A DNA stretch of 64,000 nucleotides, from positions 3,038,001-3,102,000 of the forward strand of contig OZ242033.1 of assembly GCA_965205155.1 (NCBI GenBank), given 5' to 3'. The translations under genes were made by a program, and so were the position numbers. The DNA is from Aldehydirespirator sp965205155 (lineage in GTDB: Bacteria; Actinomycetota; Acidimicrobiia; Acidimicrobiales; Aldehydirespiratoraceae). Shown here piece by piece: positions 1-8,802 of the stretch; the first letter of the stretch is position 1, and every line of letters starts with the position of its first letter. The notes below the pieces were generated by a model. The model did no database searches. It saw only the letters and a program-made list of their open reading frames with translations, and had not been told where the DNA came from.

Positions 1-1095
1 GACGACCTCGGTGACCGTCGCCACATCGAAGCCTCGCAGCCGGGAGTCGGTGTAGGTCAGCGCGCCCTGAAACAGCCGGATCCGCTCCCGGCGACGCTCA
101 GACATCGTGTCGAGCTTGAGACGTCGCTCGGCTCGCTCCAGAGCCCCTACGGAGACGTCGACGCCCACCGCGCCGGTCACTGCGGGCTCAGCAATCAGCC
201 GTTCCAGCAGGCGTCCCTCGCCGCATCCGAGGTCGACGACCCTTCCCGCCCCGACGTTCCGCACCGCTTCGAGCACCGAGTCGAGGCGCTGCTCGCCCAA
301 GCGGGCCGGCAGTTCGGCCGCTCGCTCCGCCGCGTCGCGTTCCGCGTCGAGGAGGTCGGTGTCCTCGCCGGCGTCGGCCAGACGGGCCAAAGCCTCCCGG
401 GTGAACTGGCCGAAGCGCAGGTACCGGCGGGTGATCAACCCGGACTCGGGATGGGACCCGAGCCAGTCGCCGCCCCGCCCCAGCAGCTTGTCCACCTCGT
501 CGGGGCCGATCCAGTAGTGCTTGGCGTCGTCGAGCACCGGGAGCAGCACGTAGAGGTGCTCCAGCGCGGAACGCACGGTGTGCCGGCCGGCCAGTCGAGC
601 CGACACGCATCGGCTGTCTCCCCAGGCCGGGAACTGGGGATCGAGCGCGATGGGAGAGCACTCCACGTCGTAGCCCAGAGGATCGAACAGCCGTCGCAGA
701 ATCGCCGGCCCGCCCCTCAGCGGAACGACCGGCAGGTCGATCTCCAGATCGAGCGGCCGCGCGACCAGATCAGGGCGATCCTCGCACCTGCCGTTCAATG
801 CCGTGCGGTACAGCCGGCCGAGCGCGACGCTCAATATCGAGGACGCCGCATACGGCCGGTCGCTCAAGTAGGGCTCGAGACCCCGGGCTCGGCGCTGTCT
901 GCGGTGCCGGGCCGAGCCGACGGCATCGACCTCGACATAGGTCGTCGCCGTGCAGCGCTGCTCGGTGGCCTCCGGGTAGAAGACGTGGGCGCGCCCGAAC
1001 CCGACATCGACCGAGCGCACACGATCAGGATGCTTGTGCAGCAAGTACCCCAGATCGGTGGCGACAGGCGTCGTCGAGGTAAGTGAAACCAGCAT
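1..1095 (-). CDS. hen1: 3'-terminal RNA ribose 2'-O-methyltransferase Hen1 (partial, cut by window start)
   Basis: Reading the minus strand from an ATG at 1095 gives an open frame to the window edge (about 365 residues, no stop). The N-terminal part has the Hen1 ligase-activating features YLLHKHPDRV and AHVFYPEATEQRCTA. A SAM-binding motif DLGCGEG follows near residue 286, and the frame ends at TEVV, which should be the start of the ExxEHH metal site just outside the window. Bacterial Hen1 methylates the 2'-OH of the 3' end of cleaved RNA before ligation by Pnkp, making repaired tRNA resistant to re-cleavage. The gene is divergent from the SDR at 1158. A pnkp gene would be expected to the left of the window. 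Confidence 0.85.
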   Translation of the reverse strand, partial: MLVSLTSTTPVATDLGYLLHKHPDRVRSVDVGFGRAHVFYPEATEQRCTATTYVEVDAVGSARHRRQRRARGLEPYLSDRPYAASSILSVALGRLYRTALNGRCEDRPDLVARPLDLEIDLPVVPLRGGPAILRRLFDPLGYDVECSPIALDPQFPAWGDSRCVSARLAGRHTVRSALEHLYVLLPVLDDAKHYWIGPDEVDKLLGRGGDWLGSHPESGLITRRYLRFGQFTREALARLADAGEDTDLLDAERDAAERAAELPARLGEQRLDSVLEAVRNVGAGRVVDLGCGEGRLLERLIAEPAVTGAVGVDVSVGALERAERRLKLDTMSERRRERIRLFQGALTYTDSRLRGFDVATVTEVV

Positions 1096-1157
1096 CGATT
1101 TGCCAGTCAATCCGCTTGCGTTAGGTTTCCGGCGGGCGGACCCCTGGAGATGTCCTC

Positions 1158-1892
1158 ATGCCGACAGCCATTGTGACCGGAGGAGCTAGAGGACTGGGCC
1201 GGGTCTACGGCGCAGCCCTGGCCGGGGCCGGGTTCGACATCGTCGTGGCCGACGTGCTGGACACCACCGAGGCCGTCGACGAGATCGAGGCCGGCGGCGG
1301 CCGGGCGATCGGCTGCCGAGCCGACGTCAGCTCCGCGGCCGACAACGAGGCGCTGGCCGCGGCGGCGGTCGGCGCGTTCGGCACGATCGACGTGCTGGTC
1401 AACAACGCCGCGTTCTACTCCCAGATCGTCCGGGGCCCGTTCAACGAGGTCTCGCAGGATGAATGGGACCGGACCTTCGAGATCAACGTGCGGGGCGCCT
1501 GGCTCGCCTGCTGCGCGGTCTATCCCTACATGAAGAAGCAGGGTTCGGGAAAGATCATCAACGTCTCCTCGACCACATGCTTCAAGGGCACCGTCGGTTT
1601 CCCGCACTACGTGGCGAGCAAGACCGCGGTCATCGGCCTGACCCGCTGCCTGGCCGAGGAGCTCGGCCCGGACGGGATAACGGTCAACGCGGTGACCCCC
1701 GACCTGATACCGAATCCGTCCCTGCGCCCCTCCGACGCCGCCAGCGACCAGTTCGTGGTGGCCGGACGCTCCATCAAGCGCACCCAGGTCCCGGAGGACA
1801 TGGTCGGAACGATCCTCTACCTCGCCGGCCCCGGCTCCGACTTCGTGACCGGCCAGAACATCGTGGTCAACGGGGGCGCCTTCTACCAGTAG
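1158..1892 (+). CDS. short-chain dehydrogenase/reductase (SDR)
   Basis: 244 residues, the classical SDR length. The Rossmann cofactor motif TGGARGLG is at residues 7-14, NNAA at 82-85, and the catalytic triad is S138, Y151 and K155 (YVASK). The family is an NAD(P)(H)-dependent alcohol/ketone oxidoreductase in the cytoplasm. The substrate cannot be read from the sequence. A GGAG-like ribosome site precedes the ATG. It is divergent from hen1 and convergent with rdgB, with only about 30 bases between their stops, so it is probably monocistronic. Confidence 0.9.
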   Translation: MPTAIVTGGARGLGRVYGAALAGAGFDIVVADVLDTTEAVDEIEAGGGRAIGCRADVSSAADNEALAAAAVGAFGTIDVLVNNAAFYSQIVRGPFNEVSQDEWDRTFEINVRGAWLACCAVYPYMKKQGSGKIINVSSTTCFKGTVGFPHYVASKTAVIGLTRCLAEELGPDGITVNAVTPDLIPNPSLRPSDAASDQFVVAGRSIKRTQVPEDMVGTILYLAGPGSDFVTGQNIVVNGGAFYQ

Positions 1893-1922
1893 GCGCCCCG
1901 TTCCCGGGCATAGCCCGATCGG

Positions 1923-2504
1923 CTAGCGATCCAGCATCTCCAGCAGGGCTCGCAACGCCCGGGCGCGGTGACTCATAGCGTTCTTGGCGGCCGGGCCCAT
2001 CTCGGAGAAGGTGAGGCCGCCGGCCTCGGCCGGGGCGAACACCGGGTCATAGCCGAAGCCGCCCGTGCCCCGGCGCCCGGAGGTGATCGCCCCCTCGACG
2101 ACGCCCTCGGCCACGACGCTGGTGCCGTCCGGGAAGCAGACCGCGGCCGCGGTGCGGAACCGGGCGGTCCGCTGAGACGGCGGCACGTCACGCATCTCGG
2201 CCAGCAGCCGGGCCAGATTGTCGGCGTAGCTGGCATCGGGGCCTGCGTACCGGGCCGAGTACACGCCGGGGGCTCCGCCGAGAGCGTCCACCTCCAATCC
2301 GGTGTCGTCGGCCAGCGCCGCCGCGCCCGCGAAGTCGCACACGGCGCGGGCCTTGAGCATGGCGTTGCCCATCAGGGTGTCGGCATCCTCGGCAACCTCG
2401 CCCATGGCAGCCGGCCGGGGCAGCAGCACGGCCTGTCCCGCCAGCACCCCGGCCATCTCGGCCACCTTGTCGGGATTGGCGCTGGCGCAGACCAGCTCGA
2501 TCAT
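1923..2504 (-). CDS. rdgB: XTP/dITP pyrophosphatase (RdgB/HAM1 family)
   Basis: About 193 residues from the ATG at 2504; a GTG six codons upstream is an alternative start. The N-terminus ELVCASANPDKVAEM matches the HAM1 phosphate-binding start, and ADDTGLEVDALGGAPG and FGYDPVF are family signatures. The enzyme hydrolyses non-canonical purine NTPs (ITP, dITP, XTP) to the monophosphate, keeping them out of DNA and RNA. It follows rph on the same strand, a common actinobacterial order (rph-rdgB), and probably shares its transcript. Confidence 0.93.
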   Translation of the reverse strand: MIELVCASANPDKVAEMAGVLAGQAVLLPRPAAMGEVAEDADTLMGNAMLKARAVCDFAGAAALADDTGLEVDALGGAPGVYSARYAGPDASYADNLARLLAEMRDVPPSQRTARFRTAAAVCFPDGTSVVAEGVVEGAITSGRRGTGGFGYDPVFAPAEAGGLTFSEMGPAAKNAMSHRARALRALLEMLDR

Positions 2505-2565
2505 CGGTTCGAGCGGCGACACGGCAAACCTGCACCCGGCGCGGTCACCGTCAGGGAACCGCCGA

Positions 2566-3306
2566 TCATCTGGGCTCAGGTGCTTGCGCGAGGATGGCCC
2601 GCTGCGCGGCCACGATCTCCGAGATCCCCTTCGAGGCCAGGTCCAGGAGCTCGTCGAGCTGGGACCGCGTGAAGGGCCGACCCTCGGCGGTGCCCTGCAC
2701 CTCCACCAGCTCGCCCTCGCCGGTCATGACCACATTGAAGTCCACGTCGGCGCGGGCGTCCTCGGAGTAGGGCAGGTCCAGCAGCGCCACGCCGTCTATC
2801 AGGCCGACGCTCACCGCGGCGCACTCCCCCACCATCGGCGACTCCCGCAGAGTGCCGTCCTGCATCAGCCGGGTCACCGCGTCGTGCAGGGCCAGGTAGC
2901 CCCCGCAGATCGACGCGGTGCGGGTGCCGCCGTCGGCCTGAAGCACGTCGCAGTCCACGATCACCTGGCGCCCGGGGAGCGCAGCCAGGTTGATCACCGT
3001 CCGCAGCGAGCGGCCGATGAGGCGCTGGATCTCCTTGGTGCGGCCGCCCACCCGGCGGGAGACCCGCTCCGGCGACGATCCCGGCAGCATCGAGTACTCG
3101 GCGGTGAGCCATCCGCTGCCGCGCTCGCGCATCCACCGGGGCACGTCGTCGTCGACCGACGCGGTGCACAGCACCCGGGTGGCCCCGAATTCCGCCAGCA
3201 CCGAGCCGCCGGCCATGGTGGTGTAGTCGCGCCGGAACGTCAGCGGTCGCAACTCGTCGGGCCTGCGACCGTCGGCGCGCCGGCCGTCGGAACCGATGGC
3301 GGTCAC
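2566..3306 (-). CDS. rph: ribonuclease PH
   Basis: 246 residues, full length for RNase PH. It starts with the typical run R..DELRPLTFRRDYT, and carries CTASVDDDVPRW and the conserved SMLPGSSPERVSRR segment. The phosphorolytic 3'-5' exoribonuclease trims the 3' ends of tRNA precursors and works as a hexamer. The gene lies 10 bases downstream of the metallo-beta-lactamase stop and upstream of rdgB, suggesting one operon for 4060-1923. Confidence 0.95.
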   Translation of the reverse strand: MTAIGSDGRRADGRRPDELRPLTFRRDYTTMAGGSVLAEFGATRVLCTASVDDDVPRWMRERGSGWLTAEYSMLPGSSPERVSRRVGGRTKEIQRLIGRSLRTVINLAALPGRQVIVDCDVLQADGGTRTASICGGYLALHDAVTRLMQDGTLRESPMVGECAAVSVGLIDGVALLDLPYSEDARADVDFNVVMTGEGELVEVQGTAEGRPFTRSQLDELLDLASKGISEIVAAQRAILAQAPEPR

Positions 3307-3316
3307 TGCCGGCGCC

Positions 3317-4060
3317 TCACACCGTCAGGACCAGACCGGGGCGGGCGACATCCACCTGACCGGCGAACACCTCGCCGGCCTCGGCCAGCTGCGCGCCGGG
3401 GTCGCAGCCGGGGGCCAGATGGGTGAGCACCAGACGCCCGACGCCGGCCGCGCTCGCGGCCCGGGCCGCCTGCCGGGCGCTCATGTGGGGGATGCCCTCA
3501 TCCTCGTGCTCGCAGCCGTGACTGGCGTCGCACATGGCCAGGTCGATGCCCTCCCCCAGCGACCGGAAGTCCCAACCGGGACCGGTGTCGGAGCTGAAGG
3601 CGAACGATCGGCGTCCTGCGTCGACTCGGGGCGCCAGCGTCTCCACCGGATGGTCGGTGAGGGAGAAGCTCCACTGCTGGTCGCCGATGGTCACCCTCGA
3701 CGAGGGATCGATCACGTTCCAGGCCAGAGGGTCGGTCCGGCCCGAGCGCATCACGGTGATGGCCCGATCCATGGCCCGGGTCTCGGCCGTGCCGTAGACG
3801 GGGACCTTGCTGCGGGGCACGAACCAGATGAACACGTTGCGGATCACCGGCAGCTCCAGCCAGTGGTCGGGATGGCAGTGCGTGGCGACGATGGCGTCGA
3901 CGTCGGCGAGGTCTATCGCCTCCTGGAGGGGTCCCAGCGTTCCCGGCCCGCAGTCGAGCAGCACTGCCGTGGAGTCGCTGCGCACCAGGTAGCCGGTGCA
4001 GGGGTTGCCGGGCGCGGCGTAGGAGCCGCTGCAGCCGAGGACCGTGACCGTGAGTGTCAC
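3317..4060 (-). CDS. MBL-fold metal-dependent hydrolase (RNase Z-like)
   Basis: 247 residues with the metal-binding motif THCHPDH (H61, H63, D65, H66) and downstream metal ligands in SSDTGPG, ASHG and a C-terminal LTHLAPG. The strand order and the start (VTVLGCSGSYAAPGNPCTGYL) match the RNase Z/YhfI-like group of metallo-beta-lactamases. These hydrolyse phosphodiester or cyclic nucleotide bonds, but without the RNase Z exosite I would not call it rnz. It is immediately upstream of rph and rdgB, in line with a link to RNA or nucleotide processing. Confidence 0.8.
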   Translation of the reverse strand: MTLTVTVLGCSGSYAAPGNPCTGYLVRSDSTAVLLDCGPGTLGPLQEAIDLADVDAIVATHCHPDHWLELPVIRNVFIWFVPRSKVPVYGTAETRAMDRAITVMRSGRTDPLAWNVIDPSSRVTIGDQQWSFSLTDHPVETLAPRVDAGRRSFAFSSDTGPGWDFRSLGEGIDLAMCDASHGCEHEDEGIPHMSARQAARAASAAGVGRLVLTHLAPGCDPGAQLAEAGEVFAGQVDVARPGLVLTV

Positions 4061-4082
4061 GGGACTACTCCCGCTCGGCCTC

Positions 4083-4244
4083 TTAGCGCTCCTCCTTGAA
4101 GACCACGTGCTTGCGGATCACCGGGTCATACTTCTTGAGTTCGATGCGGTGGCGGGTGTTGGTCTTGTTCTTGGTGGTCACGTAGGTGTAGCCGGTGCCG
4201 GCGGTGGACCGGAGCTTGATGATGGGACGCTTGTCGCTGGCCAT
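4083..4244 (-). CDS. rpmG: 50S ribosomal protein L33
   Basis: A 53-residue frame on the minus strand begins MASDKRPIIKLRSTAGTGY and ends KHVVFKEER, the sequence of L33 in the Cys-free form (no CxxC zinc pairs). Its size is right for the family. It lies 15 bases downstream of rpmB, as in many bacteria, and an AAGGAGG ribosome site precedes its ATG. Confidence 0.93.
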   Translation of the reverse strand: MASDKRPIIKLRSTAGTGYTYVTTKNKTNTRHRIELKKYDPVIRKHVVFKEER

Positions 4245-4259
4245 CGACGCCTCCTTGGG

Positions 4260-4496
4260 TTAGATCTTGCGACCGTTGCGGCGCATCTCGGCCACCACGC
4301 TCTCGATGCCCCTCTTGTCGATCGTCTTGATGGCCTTGGTGCTCAGACGCAGCTTGATCCAGCGCTTCTCGCTCGGCAGGTAGTAGCGCTTGGTCTGGAC
4401 GTTGGGATCCCAGCGGCGGCTGGAGCGGCGATGCGAATGCGAGAGCTGCTTGCCGAACTGCGGCTTCTTGCCGGTCACCTGGCAGATCTTGGACAT
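4260..4496 (-). CDS. rpmB: 50S ribosomal protein L28
   Basis: 78 residues from the ATG at 4496: MSKICQVTGKKPQFG, then HSHRRSSRRWDPNVQTKRY and the C-terminal KLRLSTKAIKTIDKRG, all characteristic of L28. Upstream in-frame codons add a non-homologous extension, so the internal ATG is chosen. It forms a two-gene operon with rpmG. Confidence 0.95.
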   Translation of the reverse strand: MSKICQVTGKKPQFGKQLSHSHRRSSRRWDPNVQTKRYYLPSEKRWIKLRLSTKAIKTIDKRGIESVVAEMRRNGRKI

Positions 4497-4530
4497 TCGA
4501 GAAAGGGTAGCGAGCCCAGGCCCGCGCGCC

Positions 4531-4625
4531 ACTGGAAGCAGACGAGGGGACTCGGGCCCAGGGCGACTGGAAGCAGATGAGGGAACCCGGTTCCAGGACG
4601 ACTAGAAGTAGATGATCCGCGAGGC
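4531..4625. repeat. 35-bp tandem repeat, three degenerate copies
   Basis: The 20-mers starting at 4531 (actggaagcagacgagggga), 4566 (actggaagcagatgagggaa) and 4601 (actagaagtagatgatccgc) are spaced exactly 35 bases apart. The third copy is the 3' end of the cysteine synthase gene, including its stop codon. The repeat therefore looks like a tandem duplication of the last codons of that gene extending toward rpmB. Confidence 0.75.
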
Positions 4626-5549
4626 CTGCTCGACCACCTCGTCGAGGTCGCCGGTCCAGGCCCGGCTCGACAGGTACTTCCAGCCGCCGTCGCACACGAT
4701 GAACACGACCGTGCCGGCGTCGATCCGCTCGGCCACCCGGACCGCTCCGGCCAGGGCCGCGCCCGACGAGAGGCCCGCGAAGACGCCCGCTTCGGCCAGC
4801 CTGCGGGTGTGCTCCACCGACTCGCGGGGCCGCACTATGCGCTTGCCGCTCAGCAGGTCCGCGCCTCCCCACTTCTCGTAGACGGGCGGGATGAAGCCGT
4901 CGTCGAGGCTGCGGAGGCCGTCGACCATCTCACCGGCGGGGGGCTCCACCGCATAGACCTCGATGTCGGGGTGCATCTCCTTGAGGTAGGTGCCCACCCC
5001 CAGCACGGTGCCACTGGTGCCGAGACCGGCCACGAAGTGGGTGACGTCGGGCACGTCGCGGAGGATCTCGGGGCCGGTCGTCTCGTAGTGGACCCGGGGG
5101 TTGGCCTCGTTGGCGTACTGGTACAGGAACACCCAGTCGGGCTGCTCCAGGATCATCTGCCGGGCCAGGCGAACGGCCCCGTTGGATCCCTCGGCGCCGG
5201 GCGACGGCACGATGTCCGCGCCGAACACCTCCAGCATCTGGCGGCGCTCCGGCGAGGTGTTCTCGGGCATCACCACCGTTATCGGATAGCCCCGGATCCG
5301 GGCGATCATGGCCAGGGCGATGCCGGTGTTCCCCGAGGACGGCTCCAGTATCCGCTTGCCCGGTCCGAGGGTCCCGTCGGCCTCGGCGTCGAGCACCATG
5401 GCCTTGGCGATGCGGTCCTTGACCGAGCCGGTGGGGTTGGCGCTCTCGAGCTTGGCCACCAGCCGGACGTCGGGGTTGGGGCTCAGCTGCGAGACGTCGA
5501 CGGCCGGGGTGTTGCCGATCAGATCCAGTGCGTCTCGCTTGAGGGCCAT
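4602..5549 (-). CDS. PLP-dependent cysteine synthase (CysK/CysM family)
   Basis: 315 residues. The PLP lysine is in GSVKDR (K44), the substrate loop is SSGNTG (71-76), and the PLP phosphate loop is GLGTSGT. The family makes cysteine from an activated serine and a sulfur donor. The C-terminus (CDGGWKYLSSRAWTGDLDE) resembles the actinobacterial CysM/CBS-like branch, in which O-phosphoserine and a sulfur carrier protein may be used, but no CysO gene is nearby. A JAMM peptidase of the type that frees cysteine from CysO is encoded at 10174-10590, not adjacent. The gene end has been duplicated into a 35-bp repeat. Confidence 0.88.
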   Translation of the reverse strand: MALKRDALDLIGNTPAVDVSQLSPNPDVRLVAKLESANPTGSVKDRIAKAMVLDAEADGTLGPGKRILEPSSGNTGIALAMIARIRGYPITVVMPENTSPERRQMLEVFGADIVPSPGAEGSNGAVRLARQMILEQPDWVFLYQYANEANPRVHYETTGPEILRDVPDVTHFVAGLGTSGTVLGVGTYLKEMHPDIEVYAVEPPAGEMVDGLRSLDDGFIPPVYEKWGGADLLSGKRIVRPRESVEHTRRLAEAGVFAGLSSGAALAGAVRVAERIDAGTVVFIVCDGGWKYLSSRAWTGDLDEVVEQASRIIYF

Positions 5550-5570
5550 TGCCGTGGTCCTGGGGTAGTT

Positions 5571-7022
5571 CTAATCCCGAGTAATCCGATCAGGATTATA
5601 ACTGTGGAACAGCGCCAACGCGGCGGGCACGGTCAGCGCGGAGAGCACTCCCAGCGCGCCCAGCGACCATGCGTAGGCCACCGACAGAGTGTCGGACAGC
5701 ACAGTGTCGAGGGCGCTGCCGGGATCGTCGAGCAGGCCCCGGACCGCTTCGACGTCACCCGCCCTTCGCTCCACAACCCAGAACAGGACCATCCCCGCGA
5801 CGGCGGCCCCGTAGGCCCATCCGAGCGAGCGGATGAACTGGTGCGCCGAGGTCACCCTGCCCATCTCGGCCGAGTCGGCCCGGTCCTGCAGCAGCGCCAT
5901 GCTCGCCGTGGTGATGGTCCCGATGCCCCACCCCAGCAGCACGAAGGCCGCGAACACGAGCGCGTAGGGAGCCGTCATTGCGGCTGCCACCGTGACCGCG
6001 GCCGCCCCGGCAGTGAGGATGAACGACCCGATCACCACGACGCTCTGGGCCCGTATGCGCTCCTGAAGCTTGCTGGACACCCACGAGGCCACCGCCCATC
6101 CGACCGTCGGCCAGAGCACGGCGAAGGCGGCGAAGGAGAGCGACGTGCCCCTGCCGCCCCTCAAGTACAGCGGCAGGAAGACGCTGGCCCCCGTGCCGCC
6201 CGCGATGGACGCGATCGCCACGACGTGAACCGGCCACCACTGGCGCCCGGTGATGTGCGAGATGTGCACGATCGGCCCCGGACGGCGGCGGGAGTGGCGC
6301 ACGTAGAGCCCGTAGAGCAGCGCCGCCAGCGCAATCATCGCGACGCTCGACCACCGCAGTGACGACGTGGCCAGCAGCAGCGCGGCCGCGATCGCGCCCA
6401 CCAGGGCCAGGCCGCGCCGGTCCAGCGGCTCGGCCCGGGCCATGGCCTCCGCGGGCACCCGGTTCCAGGCTGTCACCGCGGCCACGGCGGCCACGGGGAG
6501 GTTGACTGCGAACACGGCCCGCCAGCCGAGCGTGCTCACCAGTGCCGCGGCCACAGCTGGTCCGCTCACGCCCATCACCCCCCACACCGACGCCACCAGG
6601 GCGTAGGCCCGCGGCCGGAGCGTGGAGTCGTAGGCCAGACCTATGCAGGTCATGGCCGTGCCGATCAGCGATCCGGTGGCCAGGCCCTGCACGAGCCGGG
6701 CCCCCACCAGCACCTCCATGGTGGGCGCGGCCGCGCACAGTGCGGAGGCGGCCGCGAAGCCGACGATCGCCAGCCGGTAGGCCCGCCTGACCCCGGACCC
6801 GTCGATGAACGGGCCGATAGCGAGCACGGCCAGGGCCGCGGCCAGCAACTCGACGGTGATCACCCACGGCGTCAGCGCGACCCGCCCCAGGTCGGCACCG
6901 ATCTCGGGCAGGGCGGCCGTGACCGAGGTGGCGTTGTAGAAGGCCAGCGCCATCGAGGCCATCACCGCCAGCGACACCGCCCGGTTCTCCGGCGCCAGCA
7001 GGCCTCGGGCCGGGCGACTCAT
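5571..7022 (-). CDS. MFS transporter (DHA2-like), copy 1
   Basis: 483 residues, almost wholly hydrophobic, with about 14 predicted membrane helices, the size of DHA2 (EmrB-like) drug/proton antiporters. Visible motifs are VLAIGPFIDGSGVRRAYRL in the first cytoplasmic loop (motif A position) and WGVMGVSGPAVAAAL in the fifth helix (motif C-like). It probably exports small lipophilic compounds in exchange for protons. It is a close paralogue of the neighbouring gene at 7104-8585, with shared runs such as STLGWRAVF and RVTSAHQF, so the pair arose by tandem duplication. The substrate is unknown. Confidence 0.85.
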   Translation of the reverse strand: MSRPARGLLAPENRAVSLAVMASMALAFYNATSVTAALPEIGADLGRVALTPWVITVELLAAALAVLAIGPFIDGSGVRRAYRLAIVGFAAASALCAAAPTMEVLVGARLVQGLATGSLIGTAMTCIGLAYDSTLRPRAYALVASVWGVMGVSGPAVAAALVSTLGWRAVFAVNLPVAAVAAVTAWNRVPAEAMARAEPLDRRGLALVGAIAAALLLATSSLRWSSVAMIALAALLYGLYVRHSRRRPGPIVHISHITGRQWWPVHVVAIASIAGGTGASVFLPLYLRGGRGTSLSFAAFAVLWPTVGWAVASWVSSKLQERIRAQSVVVIGSFILTAGAAAVTVAAAMTAPYALVFAAFVLLGWGIGTITTASMALLQDRADSAEMGRVTSAHQFIRSLGWAYGAAVAGMVLFWVVERRAGDVEAVRGLLDDPGSALDTVLSDTLSVAYAWSLGALGVLSALTVPAALALFHSYNPDRITRD

Positions 7023-7103
7023 CTCACGAAGCTACCGCCGTGGCTCCGCTCGTCCTGTGCCCCGACGGCGGGGAGTCGGCGGCATCGATCGACCGGCGTG
7101 AAG

Positions 7104-8585
7104 CTACCGCCGCTCCTCTGCCCGACCGGTGCCGCGGCCGGCGCCACTCCGCGATCGGTGGCCCCGGGTCAACATCAGTGCAGCGGGCACGGTCAGCACC
7201 GACAGCACCGCCATGGCGGCCAGCGACCACATGTAGCCCGCGGCCAGCGCGTCGGCGACGGTGGCATCCACGGAGGTGCCGATGTCGCCGAGCAGGCTGC
7301 GGACCAGCTCGGCGTCCCCGGTGCGCCGTTCGACCACCCAGAACAGCACGAGACCGGCGACTGCGGCTCCGTAGGCGAAGCCGAGCGAGCGCAGGAACTG
7401 GTGGGCCGAGCTCACCCGGCCCATCTCGGCCGCGGCGGCGCGACTCTGGAGCAGGGCGAGTCCCGAGGTGGTGATGGTGCCGATCCCCCAGCCGACGCAG
7501 GCGGCCGCGGCCAGCACGACGGGAATGGCGGCCTCGGCCCCGACGGCGGTTGCGACGGCCACTGCCCCCACGGCCATGAACCCGGAGCCGATGAGGGTGA
7601 CCGTCTGGGCCCGGACGTGCTGCTGGAGCTTGCCCGAGACCCAGGAGGCCGTCGACCATCCCAGCGTGGGCCACACCACCGCGAACGCCGCGAACGCCAC
7701 CGAGGAGCCCCGGGCCGCCTTGAGGTACAGCGGCAGGTAGACGCTGGCGCCGGTGCCTCCCGACACCGCCAGAGTTGCCACCACATGGATGGGCCAGAAC
7801 TGCGGCCCGGTGACGTGCGGCATCCGCACGATGGGCGACGGGTAGCTGCGGGCGTGGACGACGTAGAACGCGGCCAGCAGGATGCCCAGGGCCACCAGCG
7901 CGATGCTGTACCACTCCAGATAGGACGTCGCGACCAGCAGGGCGGCCGTGAACGCGCTCAGGATGAGCAGGCCCCGCCGGTCGAGTTGCTCCGCGGCGGC
8001 CTGGGCCTCCGACGGCATCCGGTTCCACCCCACCGCGGCCGCGATCAACCCGACGGGGAGGTTCAATACGAACACGGCCCGCCATCCCAGCGTGCTGACC
8101 AGGGCTGCGGCCACCGCCGGGCTGCCGATGCCCATGATGCCCCATACCGAGGACATGAGGGCATAGGCCCACGGTCGGGCCGCGTCGTCGAACACCAGGC
8201 CGATGGCCGTGAGGGCGGTGCCGATCAGAGCGCCCATGGCGAGACCCTGCAGCAGCCGCCCGGCCACCAGCAGTTCCATCGTGGGCGCCATCGCGCACAT
8301 CGCTGAGGTCGCCAGGGCGGCCACCACCGTTATCCGGAAGGCTCGGCGAGCACCGAACCCGTCGATGAACGGGCCGATGGCGAGCACCGCTATGGCGGCC
8401 GCCACCAGTTCCGAGGTCACCACCCAAGGCAGCAGCGTCACCCGCCCGAGGTCGTCGCCTATGGCTGGGAGCGCGGCGGTTACCGACAGGTGGTTGTAGG
8501 AGGCGATGGCCACCAGGACCATCATCGACAGCGCCGCAGCCCGGTACTTGGGGCCCAGCAGGCCCGAGGCCGCGAAGCGGGTCAC
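7104..8585 (-). CDS. MFS transporter (DHA2-like), copy 2
   Basis: 493 residues from a GTG start; about 14 membrane helices. It aligns end to end with the product of 5571-7022 (compare VLAIGPFIDGFGARRAFRI, SVWGIMGIGSPAVAAALV and RVSSAHQFLRSLGFAYGAA). It is an inner-membrane proton-coupled exporter by family. It is upstream of copy 1 on the same strand with an 80-base gap and is probably co-transcribed. Its promoter should lie between 8586 and the 17-bp repeat array, facing away from the MaoC-hydrolase gene. Confidence 0.85.
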   Translation of the reverse strand: MTRFAASGLLGPKYRAAALSMMVLVAIASYNHLSVTAALPAIGDDLGRVTLLPWVVTSELVAAAIAVLAIGPFIDGFGARRAFRITVVAALATSAMCAMAPTMELLVAGRLLQGLAMGALIGTALTAIGLVFDDAARPWAYALMSSVWGIMGIGSPAVAAALVSTLGWRAVFVLNLPVGLIAAAVGWNRMPSEAQAAAEQLDRRGLLILSAFTAALLVATSYLEWYSIALVALGILLAAFYVVHARSYPSPIVRMPHVTGPQFWPIHVVATLAVSGGTGASVYLPLYLKAARGSSVAFAAFAVVWPTLGWSTASWVSGKLQQHVRAQTVTLIGSGFMAVGAVAVATAVGAEAAIPVVLAAAACVGWGIGTITTSGLALLQSRAAAAEMGRVSSAHQFLRSLGFAYGAAVAGLVLFWVVERRTGDAELVRSLLGDIGTSVDATVADALAAGYMWSLAAMAVLSVLTVPAALMLTRGHRSRSGAGRGTGRAEERR

Positions 8586-8637
8586 TACTCGACGCTACCG
8601 GCGCGAACCCAGCCGACGGGAATCGGAGCAGTTCTTC

Positions 8638-8773
8638 GGAACGAGCAGTCCACAGGAACGAGCAGTCCACAGGAACGAGCGGTTCACAGGAACGAGCAGT
8701 CCACCGGAACGAGCAGTCCACAGGAACGAGCAGTCCACCGGAACGAGCAGTCCACAGGAACGAGCAGTCCACA
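8638..8773. repeat. 17-bp tandem repeat array, eight units
   Basis: Eight contiguous units of ggaacgagcagtccaca with few substitutions (the third reads gcggttcaca; two end in cc instead of ca). There are no spacers, so this is not CRISPR. The array fills the intergenic space between two divergent genes (MFS at 8585 and MaoC-hydrolase at 8803), so it overlaps the region where both promoters should be. 17 is not a multiple of 3, so a coding role is unlikely. Confidence 0.9.
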
Positions 8774-8802
8774 GGAATGGGAGCAGCCGATAGAAATACC
8801 TG

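Noticed and set aside
8638..8773. CRISPR array
   Set aside because: The 17-bp units are contiguous with no spacers, and no cas genes are present.
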